A stretch of 64,000 nt of DNA from Haloferax sulfurifontis ATCC BAA-897 (GTDB taxonomy: Archaea; Halobacteriota; Halobacteria; Halobacteriales; Haloferacaceae), in assembly GCF_000337835.1 (NCBI RefSeq), contig NZ_AOLM01000020.1, positions 124,001 through 188,000 on the forward strand. Reading direction: 5' to 3'. The position numbers and the translations under genes were made by a program. Within the stretch, counting starts at the first letter, position 1, and each line of letters starts with the position of its first letter. Below the pieces are notes generated by a model that ran no database searches, was not told the DNA's origin, and was given only the letters and a program-made list of their open reading frames with translations. This document shows, one piece after another, positions 18,291-27,459 of this stretch.

Positions 18291-19289
18291 ATGCTCCGAG
18301 GCGAACAGGCCGTTCAAATCGTCGTGATTCTCGTGTCAGTGCTTGGGCTCTGGGTCGGCGCGCGGCTGTTGGTCGACGCCGCCGTCCGGTCGGCTCGGAG
18401 ATTCGGGCTCTCGGAGCTCACTATCGGACTGACAATCGTCGCAATCGGAACCTCGACGCCGGAGCTCTCTGTCGCGGTCGACGCCGCGTACAAAGGGCTG
18501 GGCGATATCGCGGTCGCCAACGTTCTCGGCTCGAACATCTACAACCTGGCGTTCGTGCTGGGCGTCATCTCGCTGGTTCGGGTGATTCCGGTCGCGGAGT
18601 CGCTCGTCTCCCGCGACGGCGTCGCCCTGTTGGCGAGCACGCTCCTCGGCGGGGTGGTCCTGTTCGACCTCCGGGTCACGAGGCTCGAAGGAGTCCTCTT
18701 AGTCGGGGCGTTCGTCGCCTACACGGCGTTACTGCTCCGTAGCTCCCAGACAGAGGTCGACGGCGGAAGCGAACAACAGACCGAGCAATCGACCGACCAG
18801 TCGCTCGGCGACGACAGCGTGACCCGTTCGATAACCGAACGAATCGAGTTCCCCGGGCGGGACGCCGTGTTCCTCGCGGGCGGGTTGGCGCTGGTGTTGG
18901 TGAGCGGCGACTACATGGTGCTCGCCGCCTCGGAGTTGGCCCGCGGTGCCGGCGTCTCCGAGTGGGTCATCGGCGGCACAATCGTCGCGGCGGGGACGTC
19001 GACGCCGGAGTTCGCCGTCTCGCTGGTCGCGCTCCGACGGCGGAGTCTCGGGGTCTCCGTGGGCAACGTCGTCGGGAGCAACATCCTCAACATCACCGGC
19101 ATCGTCGGCGTCGCGGCGGTCGCTCGCCCGCTCGCGGTGAGCGCCTCGGCGCTCGGGACGCTCTCGTGGCTGGTCGCGGTCACCCTCCTGATTGTCGCCG
19201 CGCTCTGGACCGGGAGAGTCCTCTCCCGTTTGGAAGGTGCCTTCTTTGCGACCTCCGAGGTCACGCGGTGGATACTGGGGCTCATCTGA
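18291..19289 (+). CDS. Sodium/calcium exchanger family protein
   Basis: A membrane antiporter of the CaCA superfamily, 332 residues with about ten helices in two inverted halves. The ion-binding alpha repeats are TIVAIGTSTPELSVA (about 50-64) and TIVAAGTSTPEFAVS (about 233-247), each with the key Glu and followed by NVLGSN or NVVGSN. A hydrophilic Gln/Asp-rich loop (about 160-185) joins the halves. The transported cation (Ca2+ with Na+ or H+) is family inference. Codon use is slightly less GC-rich than its neighbours. Confidence 0.92.
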   Translation: MLRGEQAVQIVVILVSVLGLWVGARLLVDAAVRSARRFGLSELTIGLTIVAIGTSTPELSVAVDAAYKGLGDIAVANVLGSNIYNLAFVLGVISLVRVIPVAESLVSRDGVALLASTLLGGVVLFDLRVTRLEGVLLVGAFVAYTALLLRSSQTEVDGGSEQQTEQSTDQSLGDDSVTRSITERIEFPGRDAVFLAGGLALVLVSGDYMVLAASELARGAGVSEWVIGGTIVAAGTSTPEFAVSLVALRRRSLGVSVGNVVGSNILNITGIVGVAAVARPLAVSASALGTLSWLVAVTLLIVAALWTGRVLSRLEGAFFATSEVTRWILGLI

Positions 19290-19340
19290 GGGCCGCAGTC
19301 TCCCGAGACGGTCCTGTCGAGCGCCCCCTAAATCGCTCTC

Positions 19341-20561
19341 CTACTCGGCCCGCAACGCGACGAGCCGTCGCGGTCCGTCGTCGCCGCCGGATTCGACGAC
19401 GAACAGCGCGTCACCCGCCGGCGTCGGGCCGGTCAGCGCGCGCCCCGCGAGGTCGTATCGCCAGCGCTCGGCTCCGACGCGAGTGTCACCGAGGCCGACG
19501 CCGCCCCCGGCGTCGTAGGCGACGACGCCGCCGTCGTCGCTCGTGTCCGAGACGAAGACGGTGTCGCCGGCACCGGCGGGCGGGGCGAAGAAATCGTCAC
19601 CGCCCGCCCACGAGGGAGAGCCGGCACGCTTGTCGAAGGCGTCGATTCCCGTCCCGTCGGTCGAAAAGACGCGCCGGGGACCGACGACGAGCGAGCCGTG
19701 CGGCGAGGGCTCCTCGCGGTGCCAGTCCACGGCACCGGCGCGGAGGCCGCCTCTGAGGCGGGCGACGCCCGCGCCGAAGAAGCCCGCGAACACGTCGTTC
19801 GACTCGGCGATTGCGAGCGCCTGCACGCCCCCGGGGTGTTTAGTTCGCCACCGCCCGGTCGCGCCGCGTTCGACGCCCTCGTCGCGGAGCGCGACTACTT
19901 CGCCGCCCTCCGTGCCCGCGACGACGGTGTCGTACCGGGCCGCGAGAGACCGAACCGGACCGAACACCTCCTCGCGCCACTCGACGGCACCGTCGCTGGC
20001 GCGGACGCGATAGAGGTTCCCCGCGGTGTCGGAGGCGTAGAGGCGGTCGCGGTCCGGTTCGGGTCGGACGACGGGTGCCCAGACGCTCGACTCGGTCGGC
20101 GCGTGCCACGCCTCCTCGCCGTCGTGGGTGTACGCGAGCACGCCGGTTCTGGCCCCGACGTGGCCGACGTAGACGCGCTCCGAATCGACCGTCACCGACG
20201 AGCGGAACCCGCTCTGAGAGTCGCTTTCGACCGACCACTGCTCGGTGCCGTCGGCGACCGAGAACGCCCGGAGACGGTCGCTGGTGGCGAGGTACACCGT
20301 CTCGTCGAACACGACCGGGCGCGCCAGTTCGAGGCCGTTCACGTCGATGCCCCACGACTCGCTCGGCTTCGACGCCGGGCCGGTCGCGCGGGGGTTGTAG
20401 CCCGCCCCCTCCGGCGAGAAGTAGGGGTGTGGCCAGTCGGCGCGGCCGTCGCCCGTGGAACCTTCGTCGGCGCCGACACAGCCCGCGAGACCGGCGACTG
20501 CGCCGGCTCCGAGGGCTCCGAGGAACGCCCGCCTCGATGGCCCCGCGTCGGGTCGCGTCAC
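19341..20561 (-). CDS. Tat lipoprotein with PQQ-like beta-propeller
   Basis: A 406-residue exported protein. RRAFLG at about 10-15 and lipobox LAGC at about 25-28 mark a Tat lipoprotein anchored outside the membrane. About seven PQQ-like repeats follow (for example DRLRAFSVADGTEQWSVES and NLYRVRASDGAVEWREEV), forming an eight-bladed-type propeller. Such proteins can act as binding scaffolds; no catalytic site is evident. It starts with GTG at 20561, overlapping the TGA of the upstream propeller gene (GTGA), so the pair is translationally coupled. Confidence 0.82.
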   Translation of the reverse strand: MTRPDAGPSRRAFLGALGAGAVAGLAGCVGADEGSTGDGRADWPHPYFSPEGAGYNPRATGPASKPSESWGIDVNGLELARPVVFDETVYLATSDRLRAFSVADGTEQWSVESDSQSGFRSSVTVDSERVYVGHVGARTGVLAYTHDGEEAWHAPTESSVWAPVVRPEPDRDRLYASDTAGNLYRVRASDGAVEWREEVFGPVRSLAARYDTVVAGTEGGEVVALRDEGVERGATGRWRTKHPGGVQALAIAESNDVFAGFFGAGVARLRGGLRAGAVDWHREEPSPHGSLVVGPRRVFSTDGTGIDAFDKRAGSPSWAGGDDFFAPPAGAGDTVFVSDTSDDGGVVAYDAGGGVGLGDTRVGAERWRYDLAGRALTGPTPAGDALFVVESGGDDGPRRLVALRAE

Positions 20562-21885
20562 GACTCCGACCCTCCAGCGTCCGCGGCTGTCCCCGCGGTC
20601 GCGGTCGTGCCCGCACTAGATGAATCGGCGGCGTCGCCGACGACAGTCAGGCTGAACAGGCCGTCGTCGCGGACGAGCGGGCAGAACACCCGGCGGTCGG
20701 TCGCGGCGAGCGAGTGGCCGACGTAGCGACCGAGCGGAATCGACCAGCGCTCGCGGTCGCCGAAGGGGCCGCCGCCGTCGGTTCGATTCAGGGCGACGAG
20801 TTCGCCGTGTCCCGTACCGACGTAGACCGTGTCGCCGACGACGCTCGCGGCGGAGACGGTCTCTCGCGGGTCGTACGTCCATCGCACCTCGCCGGTCGCG
20901 CTGTCGAGCGCCCGGAGCGACCCGCGGGCGGCGTAGAGGCGCTCGCCGTCGAACGCGAGTCGCTCGTGGACGCCGCGGTCGTCCTCCCAGACCACGTCGC
21001 CGTTCCGCCGGTCGAGCGCCGCGATGCGGTCCCAGCCCGCGATGTACACTCGCTCGTCGCCGACGACCGGCGCGACGGTCTCGACCGTCTCGGTCGGGAC
21101 CTGCCAGCGGGCACGGCCGTCAGTTCCGAGGCAGTAGAGCCGCTGGCCCTCGGTGACCACGAAAATCGAGCGGAGGTTGACCGCGAGGGGACGCCGGACC
21201 GCGCCGAACAGCGACCGCGTCCACGTGACCTCGGCGGCGTCGATGTCGACCGCGCAGACGCGTTCGTCGTCGAGGCCGAGAAACAGCGTCTCGCGGTCGT
21301 TGGAGAACGCCGGCGGCGTCCGCGGGCGACCGGGGAGCTCGATAGTCCGGAACTCCCGGCCGGTGCGGGCGCGGTAGAGCGCGAGCCGGTTCGGGCCGTG
21401 GACCGTCACACCGAGCGAGTAGACGACGCCGTCGAGGACGACCGGCGCGGTCCACCCCTCGCCCTGTGCGGTCCACAACTCCTCGCCGGCGGCCGGGTCG
21501 AGCGCCCGCATCGGGTCGCCGGGCGTGTAGCCCACCCCGTCGGCGGCGACGGGCTCGGTGGAGTCCATCCCGAAGTCGGGTTCGTACTCGATAGTCGGCT
21601 CGGAGATGGCGTGCCTTCGCGGAGAAACGCGGTGTTGGCGTCGTCGTGGGCGTAAGTCGGCCAGCCGCGGTCGAAGCGGACCCCCTCGGGGAAGCCGTCG
21701 TCTGTCTGTCCCTCGCCGCCGCCGAGGCATCCGGCGAGACCGGCGGCCGCGCCCGCCCCGAGAAGGCGAAGCGCGCCGCGGCGGGTGCTGGTGCTGTTGG
21801 TGCCAGCGGCGGACGAAGCGACGCTGTCGGTCGCGGCCGAGTCGCGGGCGGAGGGCGAATCGGGTTGTGTCCTGCGGGAGCGCAT
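20558..21885 (-). pseudogene. Frameshifted Tat lipoprotein with PQQ-like beta-propeller
   Basis: Paralogue of the following gene. From ATG 21885 one frame gives a Tat lipoprotein start (TRRGALRLLGAGAAAGLAGC) and continues through WPTYAHDDANTAFLREG. The propeller then carries on one frame away from ISEPTIEYEPDFG to the TGA at 20558. The break is at about 21610; a single extra base there would restore a protein of about 442 residues, so a one-base deletion is implied. The downstream frame keeps intact propeller repeats (RLYCLGTDGRARWQVP, GDVVWEDD), suggesting the lesion is recent or a sequencing error. Confidence 0.82.
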
Positions 21886-22075
21886 CGACCACAACTGCAC
21901 AACACCGTGACAAGTAACTTTTCGCCGGAAGCGGCGACGAGGGCGCGAAAGCGAGGGAAAAGCGGGGGAAAAGCGGGAGGAAGCGAAAGGGAGCGGAAGG
22001 GGCACTGAGGATGCGGGAACGCGGACGATAAAACAGGGATCGAGGTCGAACAGAATCGAGGTCGAACTCGTCGGC

Positions 22076-22477
22076 TCAGGCCGCGGGTCTGGTGCGGCGG
22101 GCGGCCGAGCGGTCGTGGAGCATGCTTCCGAGTGCGCCGCCGATAGCGCCGGGGATGCCCGCGAGGGCGATGATGACGACGGCCGCGGCGAACACGGTCA
22201 GGCCGAAGAACACGCCCGCGAACAGGACGTTCATGATGACGAGACCGATGGCGACGATAATCCCGCCGAGCGTCGTGCCGACGAGCCCGTTGAGCGCACC
22301 GTCGGCCGGGCCGGTCGTGACGATGTAGCCGGCGACGAGGCCGCCGATGATGCCCGTGAGGACGTAGCCGACCGTGGGGAGCGTGACGTTCGTGAACGGA
22401 AGCGCGAAGCCGCTGAGGATGCCGACGACCACGGTCGCGATGAACCCGTAGGCGATGGCGCGCGTGTTGAACTTCAT
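22076..22477 (-). CDS. Small four-helix membrane protein (DUF5518-like)
   Basis: A 133-residue protein with four glycine-rich hydrophobic segments (about 8-30, 34-55, 62-88, 92-118) and a short Arg-rich cytosolic tail (DRSAARRTRP). The layout matches the haloarchaeal DUF5518 group, from memory. No function is known. ATG 22477 follows a 261-bp AT-richer divergent spacer shared with the methylthiotransferase gene. Confidence 0.72.
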   Translation of the reverse strand: MKFNTRAIAYGFIATVVVGILSGFALPFTNVTLPTVGYVLTGIIGGLVAGYIVTTGPADGALNGLVGTTLGGIIVAIGLVIMNVLFAGVFFGLTVFAAAVVIIALAGIPGAIGGALGSMLHDRSAARRTRPAA

Positions 22478-22738
22478 AGCGACTCTAAATACAGCGTTTG
22501 AGATAATGAATTATGTTCGTTCTCAATCGGATAATACGGCCGGTGTGAGACTCGCGGGGGGCTGAGCGTCCGGCCGGCGCGATGCTCCGTGGGGCGTGCT
22601 CGTCGGTGTTCGTCGGACCGTTGCCGTCCGCGTCACGGGAGAGGCGCTCGCGGGGCGCTATCACGCCCCGCGGACGCCGGCAGTCCCGGGGGAGACCGCG
22701 GCGTTTTTGCCCGCTGACCCGGTACGTGGGGTAACCGA

Positions 22739-24028
22739 ATGGCCCGATACCACATCGAGACATACGGCTGTACCTCGAACCGCGGCGAGAGCCGCGCCAT
22801 CGAGAGCGCGCTCCGCGACGCCGGACACTACCGCGTCGACGGGCCCGAGGAGGCCGATGTCGCCATCATGAACACCTGTACGGTCGTGGAGAAGACGGAG
22901 CGGAACATGCTCCGTCGGGCCAAAGAGCTGGAGGCGGAGACGGCGGACCTCATCATCACGGGCTGTATGGCGCTCGCGCAGGGCAACGACTTCCGCGAGG
23001 AGGGCATCGACGCCCAGATTCTCCACTGGGACGACGTGCCGACCGCCGTCACCAACGGCGAGTGTCCGACCCCCGGCCCCGGCGTCGAGCCCGTCTTGGA
23101 CGGCGTCGTCGGCATCCTGCCAATCGCCCGCGGCTGTATGTCGAACTGCTCGTACTGCATCACGAAGTTCGCCACCGGCCGGGTCGATTCGCCCTCGGTC
23201 GACGAGAACGTCGAGAAGGCGCGGGCGCTCGTCCACGCCGGCGCGAAGGAGCTCCGCATCACGGGACAGGACACCGGCGTCTACGGCTGGGACAAGGGCG
23301 ACCGGAAGCTCCCCGAGCTACTGGACCGCATCTGCACCGAAATCGACGGCGAGTTCCGCGTCCGCGTCGGCATGGCCAACCCCGGCGGCGTCCACGGCAT
23401 CCGCGAGGAACTCGCCGACGTGTTCGCCCGCCACGACAAGCTCTACAACTTCATCCACGCGCCCGTGCAGTCCGGCTCCGACGAGGTGCTCGAACACATG
23501 CGTCGCCAGCACCGCGTCGACAAGTTCCGCGACATCGTCGAGACGTTCGACCGGGAACTCGACTACTGGACGCTCTCGACGGACTTCATCGTCGGCTATC
23601 CGACCGAGACCGACGAGGACCACGAGCGGTCGATGGAACTGCTCCGCGAGATTCGCCCCGAGAAGGTCAACGTCACGCGCTTCTCGAAGCGCCCCGGCAC
23701 CGACGCCGCCGACCTGAAGGGCCTCGGCGGGACGCTCAAGAAGGAGCGCTCGAAGGAGATGTCCGAGGCGAAGATGGACATCGTCGCCGCCGCCTACGAC
23801 GAGATGGTCGGCACGGAGCGCGACGTGCTCGTCGTCGAGGAGGGCACCGGCGACTCCGTGAAGTGCCGCGACGAGGCCTACCGGCAGATTATCGTCCAGA
23901 ACGCCACCGAACACGGCCTCGAACCCGGCGACTTCGCCCGCGTGACGGTGACCGCCCACCAGACCGTCTACGCCTTCGCCGAGCCGGTCGACGCACGGCC
24001 CGAACCGCGAGAGCCGACGGTCGCCTGA
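22739..24028 (+). CDS. tRNA N6-threonylcarbamoyladenosine (t6A37) methylthiotransferase
   Basis: Radical SAM enzyme that adds a methylthio group to t6A37 of ANN-decoding tRNAs (archaeal/eukaryal CDKAL1 type). The 429-residue protein has all three modules. The UPF0004 domain carries cluster cysteines C11, C47 and C76. The radical SAM core has C133-MSN-C137-SY-C140. A C-terminal TRAM domain covers about 360-415 (ERDVLVVEEGTGDSVKCR). It follows the DUF5518-like gene divergently. A GTTTTTGCC box lies about 33 bp before the ATG. Confidence 0.95.
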   Translation: MARYHIETYGCTSNRGESRAIESALRDAGHYRVDGPEEADVAIMNTCTVVEKTERNMLRRAKELEAETADLIITGCMALAQGNDFREEGIDAQILHWDDVPTAVTNGECPTPGPGVEPVLDGVVGILPIARGCMSNCSYCITKFATGRVDSPSVDENVEKARALVHAGAKELRITGQDTGVYGWDKGDRKLPELLDRICTEIDGEFRVRVGMANPGGVHGIREELADVFARHDKLYNFIHAPVQSGSDEVLEHMRRQHRVDKFRDIVETFDRELDYWTLSTDFIVGYPTETDEDHERSMELLREIRPEKVNVTRFSKRPGTDAADLKGLGGTLKKERSKEMSEAKMDIVAAAYDEMVGTERDVLVVEEGTGDSVKCRDEAYRQIIVQNATEHGLEPGDFARVTVTAHQTVYAFAEPVDARPEPREPTVA

Positions 24029-24123
24029 GCGGTCGGGGCCGCGCCGGTACGGTCGGTTCGTATCCCTGTTTTTCGCCGACGCCGGCAACAAGATTGATAG
24101 CGACGCGACGGCTGACAGCACCC

Positions 24124-24714
24124 GTGTCCGACGACAGCCCATCGGAGGCCCGAGCGTTCGCCAGAGACGCGCTGGAGACGGTCGCTCTCGTCGTCGCGGT
24201 CGGCGCGGTGCTGTTCGCGGTCAGCGGCGTGTGGCCGCCGATGGTCGCCGTCGAAAGCGGGAGCATGCAACCGACCCTCGAACGCGGCGACCTCGTCGTC
24301 GTGACTTCGGAGGGTCGCTACGTGGGCCCCGCGGCCGACGACCACGGCGTGGTCACGGCGAACGCGAGCGAGGGCTACGGGCGACTCGGCGGCCCCGGCG
24401 ACGTCGTCGTCTACGCCCCGCCGTCGCGCGCCGAGTCGCCCATCATCCACCGCGCGGTCTTCCGGGTCGAGGACGGCGAGAACTGGTACGACCGGGCCGA
24501 CGACTCGTACGTGGACGGCGCGGACTCCTGTGCCGAACTCCTGAACTGTCCCGCGCCGCACGCCGGCTACGTCACCCGCGGCGACGACAACGACTACTAC
24601 GACCAGGCGCGGGGCATCGCCTCGCCCGTCCGGCCCGACTGGGTGCGGGCGAAAGGCCAGTTCCACGTGCCGTATCTCGGGGAACTGCGGTTAGAACTGC
24701 AGAAACTGCTGTGA
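24124..24714 (+). CDS. sec11: Signal peptidase I (archaeal Sec11 type)
   Basis: Membrane protease that removes Sec signal peptides. The 196-residue protein has one N-terminal membrane helix (about 17-38). The nucleophile Ser47 is in ESGSMQP and His109 in SPIIHRAV, where bacterial enzymes have Lys. The acidic cluster of TRGDDNDYYD (152-160) supplies the third catalytic group. Haloferax has two Sec11 paralogues; I cannot say which this is. GTG 24124 was chosen because it begins the hydrophilic N-tail; no ATG fits. Confidence 0.9.
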   Translation: MSDDSPSEARAFARDALETVALVVAVGAVLFAVSGVWPPMVAVESGSMQPTLERGDLVVVTSEGRYVGPAADDHGVVTANASEGYGRLGGPGDVVVYAPPSRAESPIIHRAVFRVEDGENWYDRADDSYVDGADSCAELLNCPAPHAGYVTRGDDNDYYDQARGIASPVRPDWVRAKGQFHVPYLGELRLELQKLL

Positions 24715-24729
24715 AGCGTCGCCGACGCG

Positions 24730-25665
24730 TCAGCGACCGTCGCCGCCGTCGGGCGAGAACATGGTGTAACGCTCCGTCTCGTCGTCTTCCTTCCACTCGC
24801 CGAGCTCCCGCGGGTCGATGTGGACGAACACGTCGTCCACCTCGTCGATGTTCCGAATCGCCTGCACCACCCACGTCTCGATGTCGTGGGCCTCGGTAAT
24901 CGTCATGTCGCCTTCGACCTCGATGTGGAGGCTCACGTCGATTTCGGGGCCGACGTAGTGGGCGACCACGTCGTGTGCGCCGTAGACGTCGGGGTGCGAC
25001 AGCGCCGTCTGGACGATGAGCGCCCGGAGGTACTCCGGCGGGGCGGCCCCGACGAGGTAGTTCACGTTGTCGCGGACGATTTCGTAGCCGGTGTAGACGA
25101 TGCCGATGGAGACGACCATCGCGGCCAGCGGGTCCAAGATGGGGTAGCCGAACTGGCCGCCGACCACGCCGACGAGCGCCGCGCCCGCGGTGAGGATGTC
25201 GTTTCGGTTGTCGACGCCGGCGGCGACGAGCGCGGGCGAGTTCTGCTCGCGGCCGACCGAGTAGCAGTAGCGGTAGAGGACGTACTTGAACACCGCCGCG
25301 ACGACGAGGACGACGACGCCGAGCGTCCCCGCGGACCCGCCGTAGGTCCCCGCGAGAATACTGGACGTGCTCCGCCAGAGAATCGCTCCGCCGGCGGCGA
25401 AGATGCCGACCGCGACGAAAAGCGAGATGAACGGCTCGATGCGCTCGTGGCCGTGGGGGTGTTCCCAGTCCGGTGGCTTCGTCGTCAGATAAAGCCCGCC
25501 GAGGATGATGGTGCTGTAGACCGCGTCCGCGAGGCTGTTGACCGCCTCGGACCCGAGGGCCAGACTCCCGCTCGTCCACCACACGCCGCCCTTCCCGACG
25601 ACGAGAAGCACGTTCGCCGCGAGGACGACGAATCCGACCCGCCGGATGGCCCGTCTGCGCTCCAT
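24730..25665 (-). CDS. Cation diffusion facilitator family transporter
   Basis: Exports divalent metal ions (Zn, Co, Mn or Fe) in exchange for protons. The 311-residue protein has six helices. Helix-2 residues SEAVNSLADAVYS stand where family members carry metal ligands, and the second pair is in VDNRNDILTAGAA (helix 5). His-rich WEHPHGHERIEP follows helix 2. The cytosolic C-terminal domain (from about 215) is a ferredoxin-like regulatory fold (SLHIEVEGDMTITEAHDIE). The first motif has N where many zinc transporters have HxxxD, so metal choice is uncertain. Confidence 0.9.
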   Translation of the reverse strand: MERRRAIRRVGFVVLAANVLLVVGKGGVWWTSGSLALGSEAVNSLADAVYSTIILGGLYLTTKPPDWEHPHGHERIEPFISLFVAVGIFAAGGAILWRSTSSILAGTYGGSAGTLGVVVLVVAAVFKYVLYRYCYSVGREQNSPALVAAGVDNRNDILTAGAALVGVVGGQFGYPILDPLAAMVVSIGIVYTGYEIVRDNVNYLVGAAPPEYLRALIVQTALSHPDVYGAHDVVAHYVGPEIDVSLHIEVEGDMTITEAHDIETWVVQAIRNIDEVDDVFVHIDPRELGEWKEDDETERYTMFSPDGGDGR

Positions 25666-25746
25666 TACCGTGGCTTTCGGGAGTGGGGTTCAAATGCGCT
25701 TCGGGGCGGAGCGGGCTATTAGACGCACTCGACGTGAGTTTTAGAG

Positions 25747-26313
25747 TCAGTCTAATTCGAAGCGAACCGCGTCGTCGTCGCCGTCGACGACCGCGCCGTC
25801 GAGGCCGGCGAACGCCTCGTGAAGCTGGTCGTAGGAGTCGTCGAGGGCCTGCACGAGCACCTTCGTGTCGGAGATGACCGGCATGAAGTTCGTGTCGCCG
25901 CTCCACCGCGGGACGACGTGGGTGTGGAGGTGGTCGTCGATGGAGCCGCCGGCGGCCGACCCGCCGAGGTTCTCCCCCGCGTTACAGCCGTCGGGGTCGA
26001 AGGCGGCGTCTAACGCGGCGAGCGTCTTCGATTTGAGCCGGGCGTGGTCGAGGAGTTCCGCGTCCGAGAGGTCGCCGAACTCGCCGGTGTGGCGGGACGG
26101 GATGACCATGACGTGGCCCGGCGCGTAGGGGTAGTTGTTCAGGAGGACGAACGAGTGCGGCGAGCGGGCGACGATTTTGGTCTCTCGGTCGTCGTCGCGC
26201 TCGGGGAGCGCACAGAAGGGACAGCGGTCGTCGTCCGGGTCGTCGGCGTCGGCGTCTTGGTCGTCGTCGCGGGCGACCCACTCGATGCGCCACGGGGCGA
26301 ACAGTTGGTCCAT
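25747..26313 (-). CDS. HIT family nucleotide hydrolase/transferase
   Basis: A 188-residue histidine-triad protein: catalytic H128-L-H130-T-H132-VV, with a zinc knuckle (CPFC at 31-34) as in the Ap4A-hydrolase/phosphorylase-like archaeal HIT proteins. N-terminal FAPWRIEWV is also typical. Substrates are probably nucleoside polyphosphates or adenylates such as AMP-lysine; sequence alone does not decide. An acidic insert (DDDQDADADDPDDD) at 16-29 is a halophilic trait. Ends 81 bp from the CDF gene. Confidence 0.9.
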   Translation of the reverse strand: MDQLFAPWRIEWVARDDDQDADADDPDDDRCPFCALPERDDDRETKIVARSPHSFVLLNNYPYAPGHVMVIPSRHTGEFGDLSDAELLDHARLKSKTLAALDAAFDPDGCNAGENLGGSAAGGSIDDHLHTHVVPRWSGDTNFMPVISDTKVLVQALDDSYDQLHEAFAGLDGAVVDGDDDAVRFELD

Positions 26314-26385
26314 GGCGGCTCAATGGAACCGGACGGGCAAGCCGTTTCGGTCTCGGGGCGACCGGTGCCGCCCGGCGTCACCCGA

Positions 26386-27276
26386 CTACCGCGTGAGGTT
26401 CTCGTAGCCGTCTTCGGTGACGATGATGGTGTCTTCGGCCTGTCCGACCAGCGCGCCGTCTTCCTCTTTCAGGACGGGGTAGCCGCGGAGGATGCCCTGC
26501 TGTTCGAGCCGACGGATGGCCATCTCGGAGCGGCCGCCCTCGAACCAGCGGGCCGCGAAGGGGAGCAGTTTGTACTTCTCGCGCACCTCGTCGAGCAGTT
26601 TGCGCGACATGCGGTCGCGGACCGACCGGTCGTTGACGAGGCTGTAAATCTCGTTTTTCGAGCCCTCGGTGACCTTACCGGTGCCGTCGGTGGCGAACGG
26701 CTCGATGGCGACCACGTCGCCGACTTCGAGTTCGACGCCGCGCTCTGCGCCGCGGTTCGGGATGGTCGGGTCGGTGTGGGCGTCCCACTGCTCGACGCCG
26801 TGGCCCGAGAGGTTGAGGACGGGCGTGTAGCCGTAACCGCGAATCACGTCCTCGATTTCCGCGCCGATTTTCCCGGTGTGCGCGCCCGCTTCGACCATGT
26901 CGAGGGCGGCGTCGAGCGCCTCCTCGGCGGACTCGACGAGTTCGTCGTTGCCCGAGAGGTCGACGGTCACGGCGGAGTCGGCGATGTAGCCGTCGACGTG
27001 GACGCCGACGTCGAGACACACCATGTCCTCGCCGAACACGGTGTCGTCGTCGCGGCCGGGGCTGGCGTGCGACGCCTCCTCGTTGATGCTGATGTTGACC
27101 GGAAAGGCACAGCCGTCGGCGAGTTCGCGGATGCGCGCTTCGGCGTGTTCGGCGACTTCGAGGTGGGTGACGCCGGGTTCGACCATCTCGGCCGACTCGT
27201 CCAACACCGTGCGGAGGACCTCCCCTGCCTCTCGATACTTCTCGACCGTCTCGTCGTCGAGGGGTCCGATGCTCAT
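26386..27276 (-). CDS. map: Methionine aminopeptidase, type II
   Basis: Removes the initiator Met from nascent proteins. The 296-residue protein has the pita-bread fold. Metal ligands are the Asp in CLDVGVHVDG and IADSAV, the His in LNLSGHGVEQW, the Glu in VVAIEPFATDG and the Glu in GQAEDTIIV. The insertion around residues 200-260 (KNEIYSLVNDRSVRDR) marks type II. I chose ATG 27276 (MSIGPLDDETVEKYREAGE); in-frame upstream codons lack family similarity. Divergent from the PPP-type phosphatase. Confidence 0.95.
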   Translation of the reverse strand: MSIGPLDDETVEKYREAGEVLRTVLDESAEMVEPGVTHLEVAEHAEARIRELADGCAFPVNISINEEASHASPGRDDDTVFGEDMVCLDVGVHVDGYIADSAVTVDLSGNDELVESAEEALDAALDMVEAGAHTGKIGAEIEDVIRGYGYTPVLNLSGHGVEQWDAHTDPTIPNRGAERGVELEVGDVVAIEPFATDGTGKVTEGSKNEIYSLVNDRSVRDRMSRKLLDEVREKYKLLPFAARWFEGGRSEMAIRRLEQQGILRGYPVLKEEDGALVGQAEDTIIVTEDGYENLTR

Positions 27277-27430
27277 GGGCGCGACTTCGCGGCCGCGCCG
27301 GAAAGCGATTGCGGGATGGCCGGCGACCGGAATCGGACCATCGCCCCCGCCCGGCGAGGTATGCCTGATAGTCTCTGCCACGTCTATATAGCACAACATT
27401 CCGAAACTAGCAACCCTTTCTTAGGCTGGG

Positions 27431-27454
27431 ACGTTCTGAAATAGGAGAGAACGT
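27431..27454. promoter_or_regulatory. Inverted repeat just upstream of the PPP phosphatase
   Basis: ACGTTCT, ten bases, then AGAACGT: perfect 7-bp arms ending six bases before the ATG at 27460. It could be an operator over the start region or an mRNA hairpin; no TATA box at normal leaderless spacing is clear except the AAATAGG inside the spacer. Confidence 0.4.
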
Positions 27455-27459
27455 TTCCA

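Noticed and set aside
21886-22075. Purine-rich 190-bp stretch as an RNA gene
   Set aside because: GGGAAAAGCGGG-type repeats show no stable extended pairing; nothing beyond a spacer can be supported.
22478-22738. Possible small gene in the 261-bp spacer before the methylthiotransferase gene
   Set aside because: Reading frames here are short and lack the GC-rich third-position bias. The AT-richer part is better read as divergent promoters.
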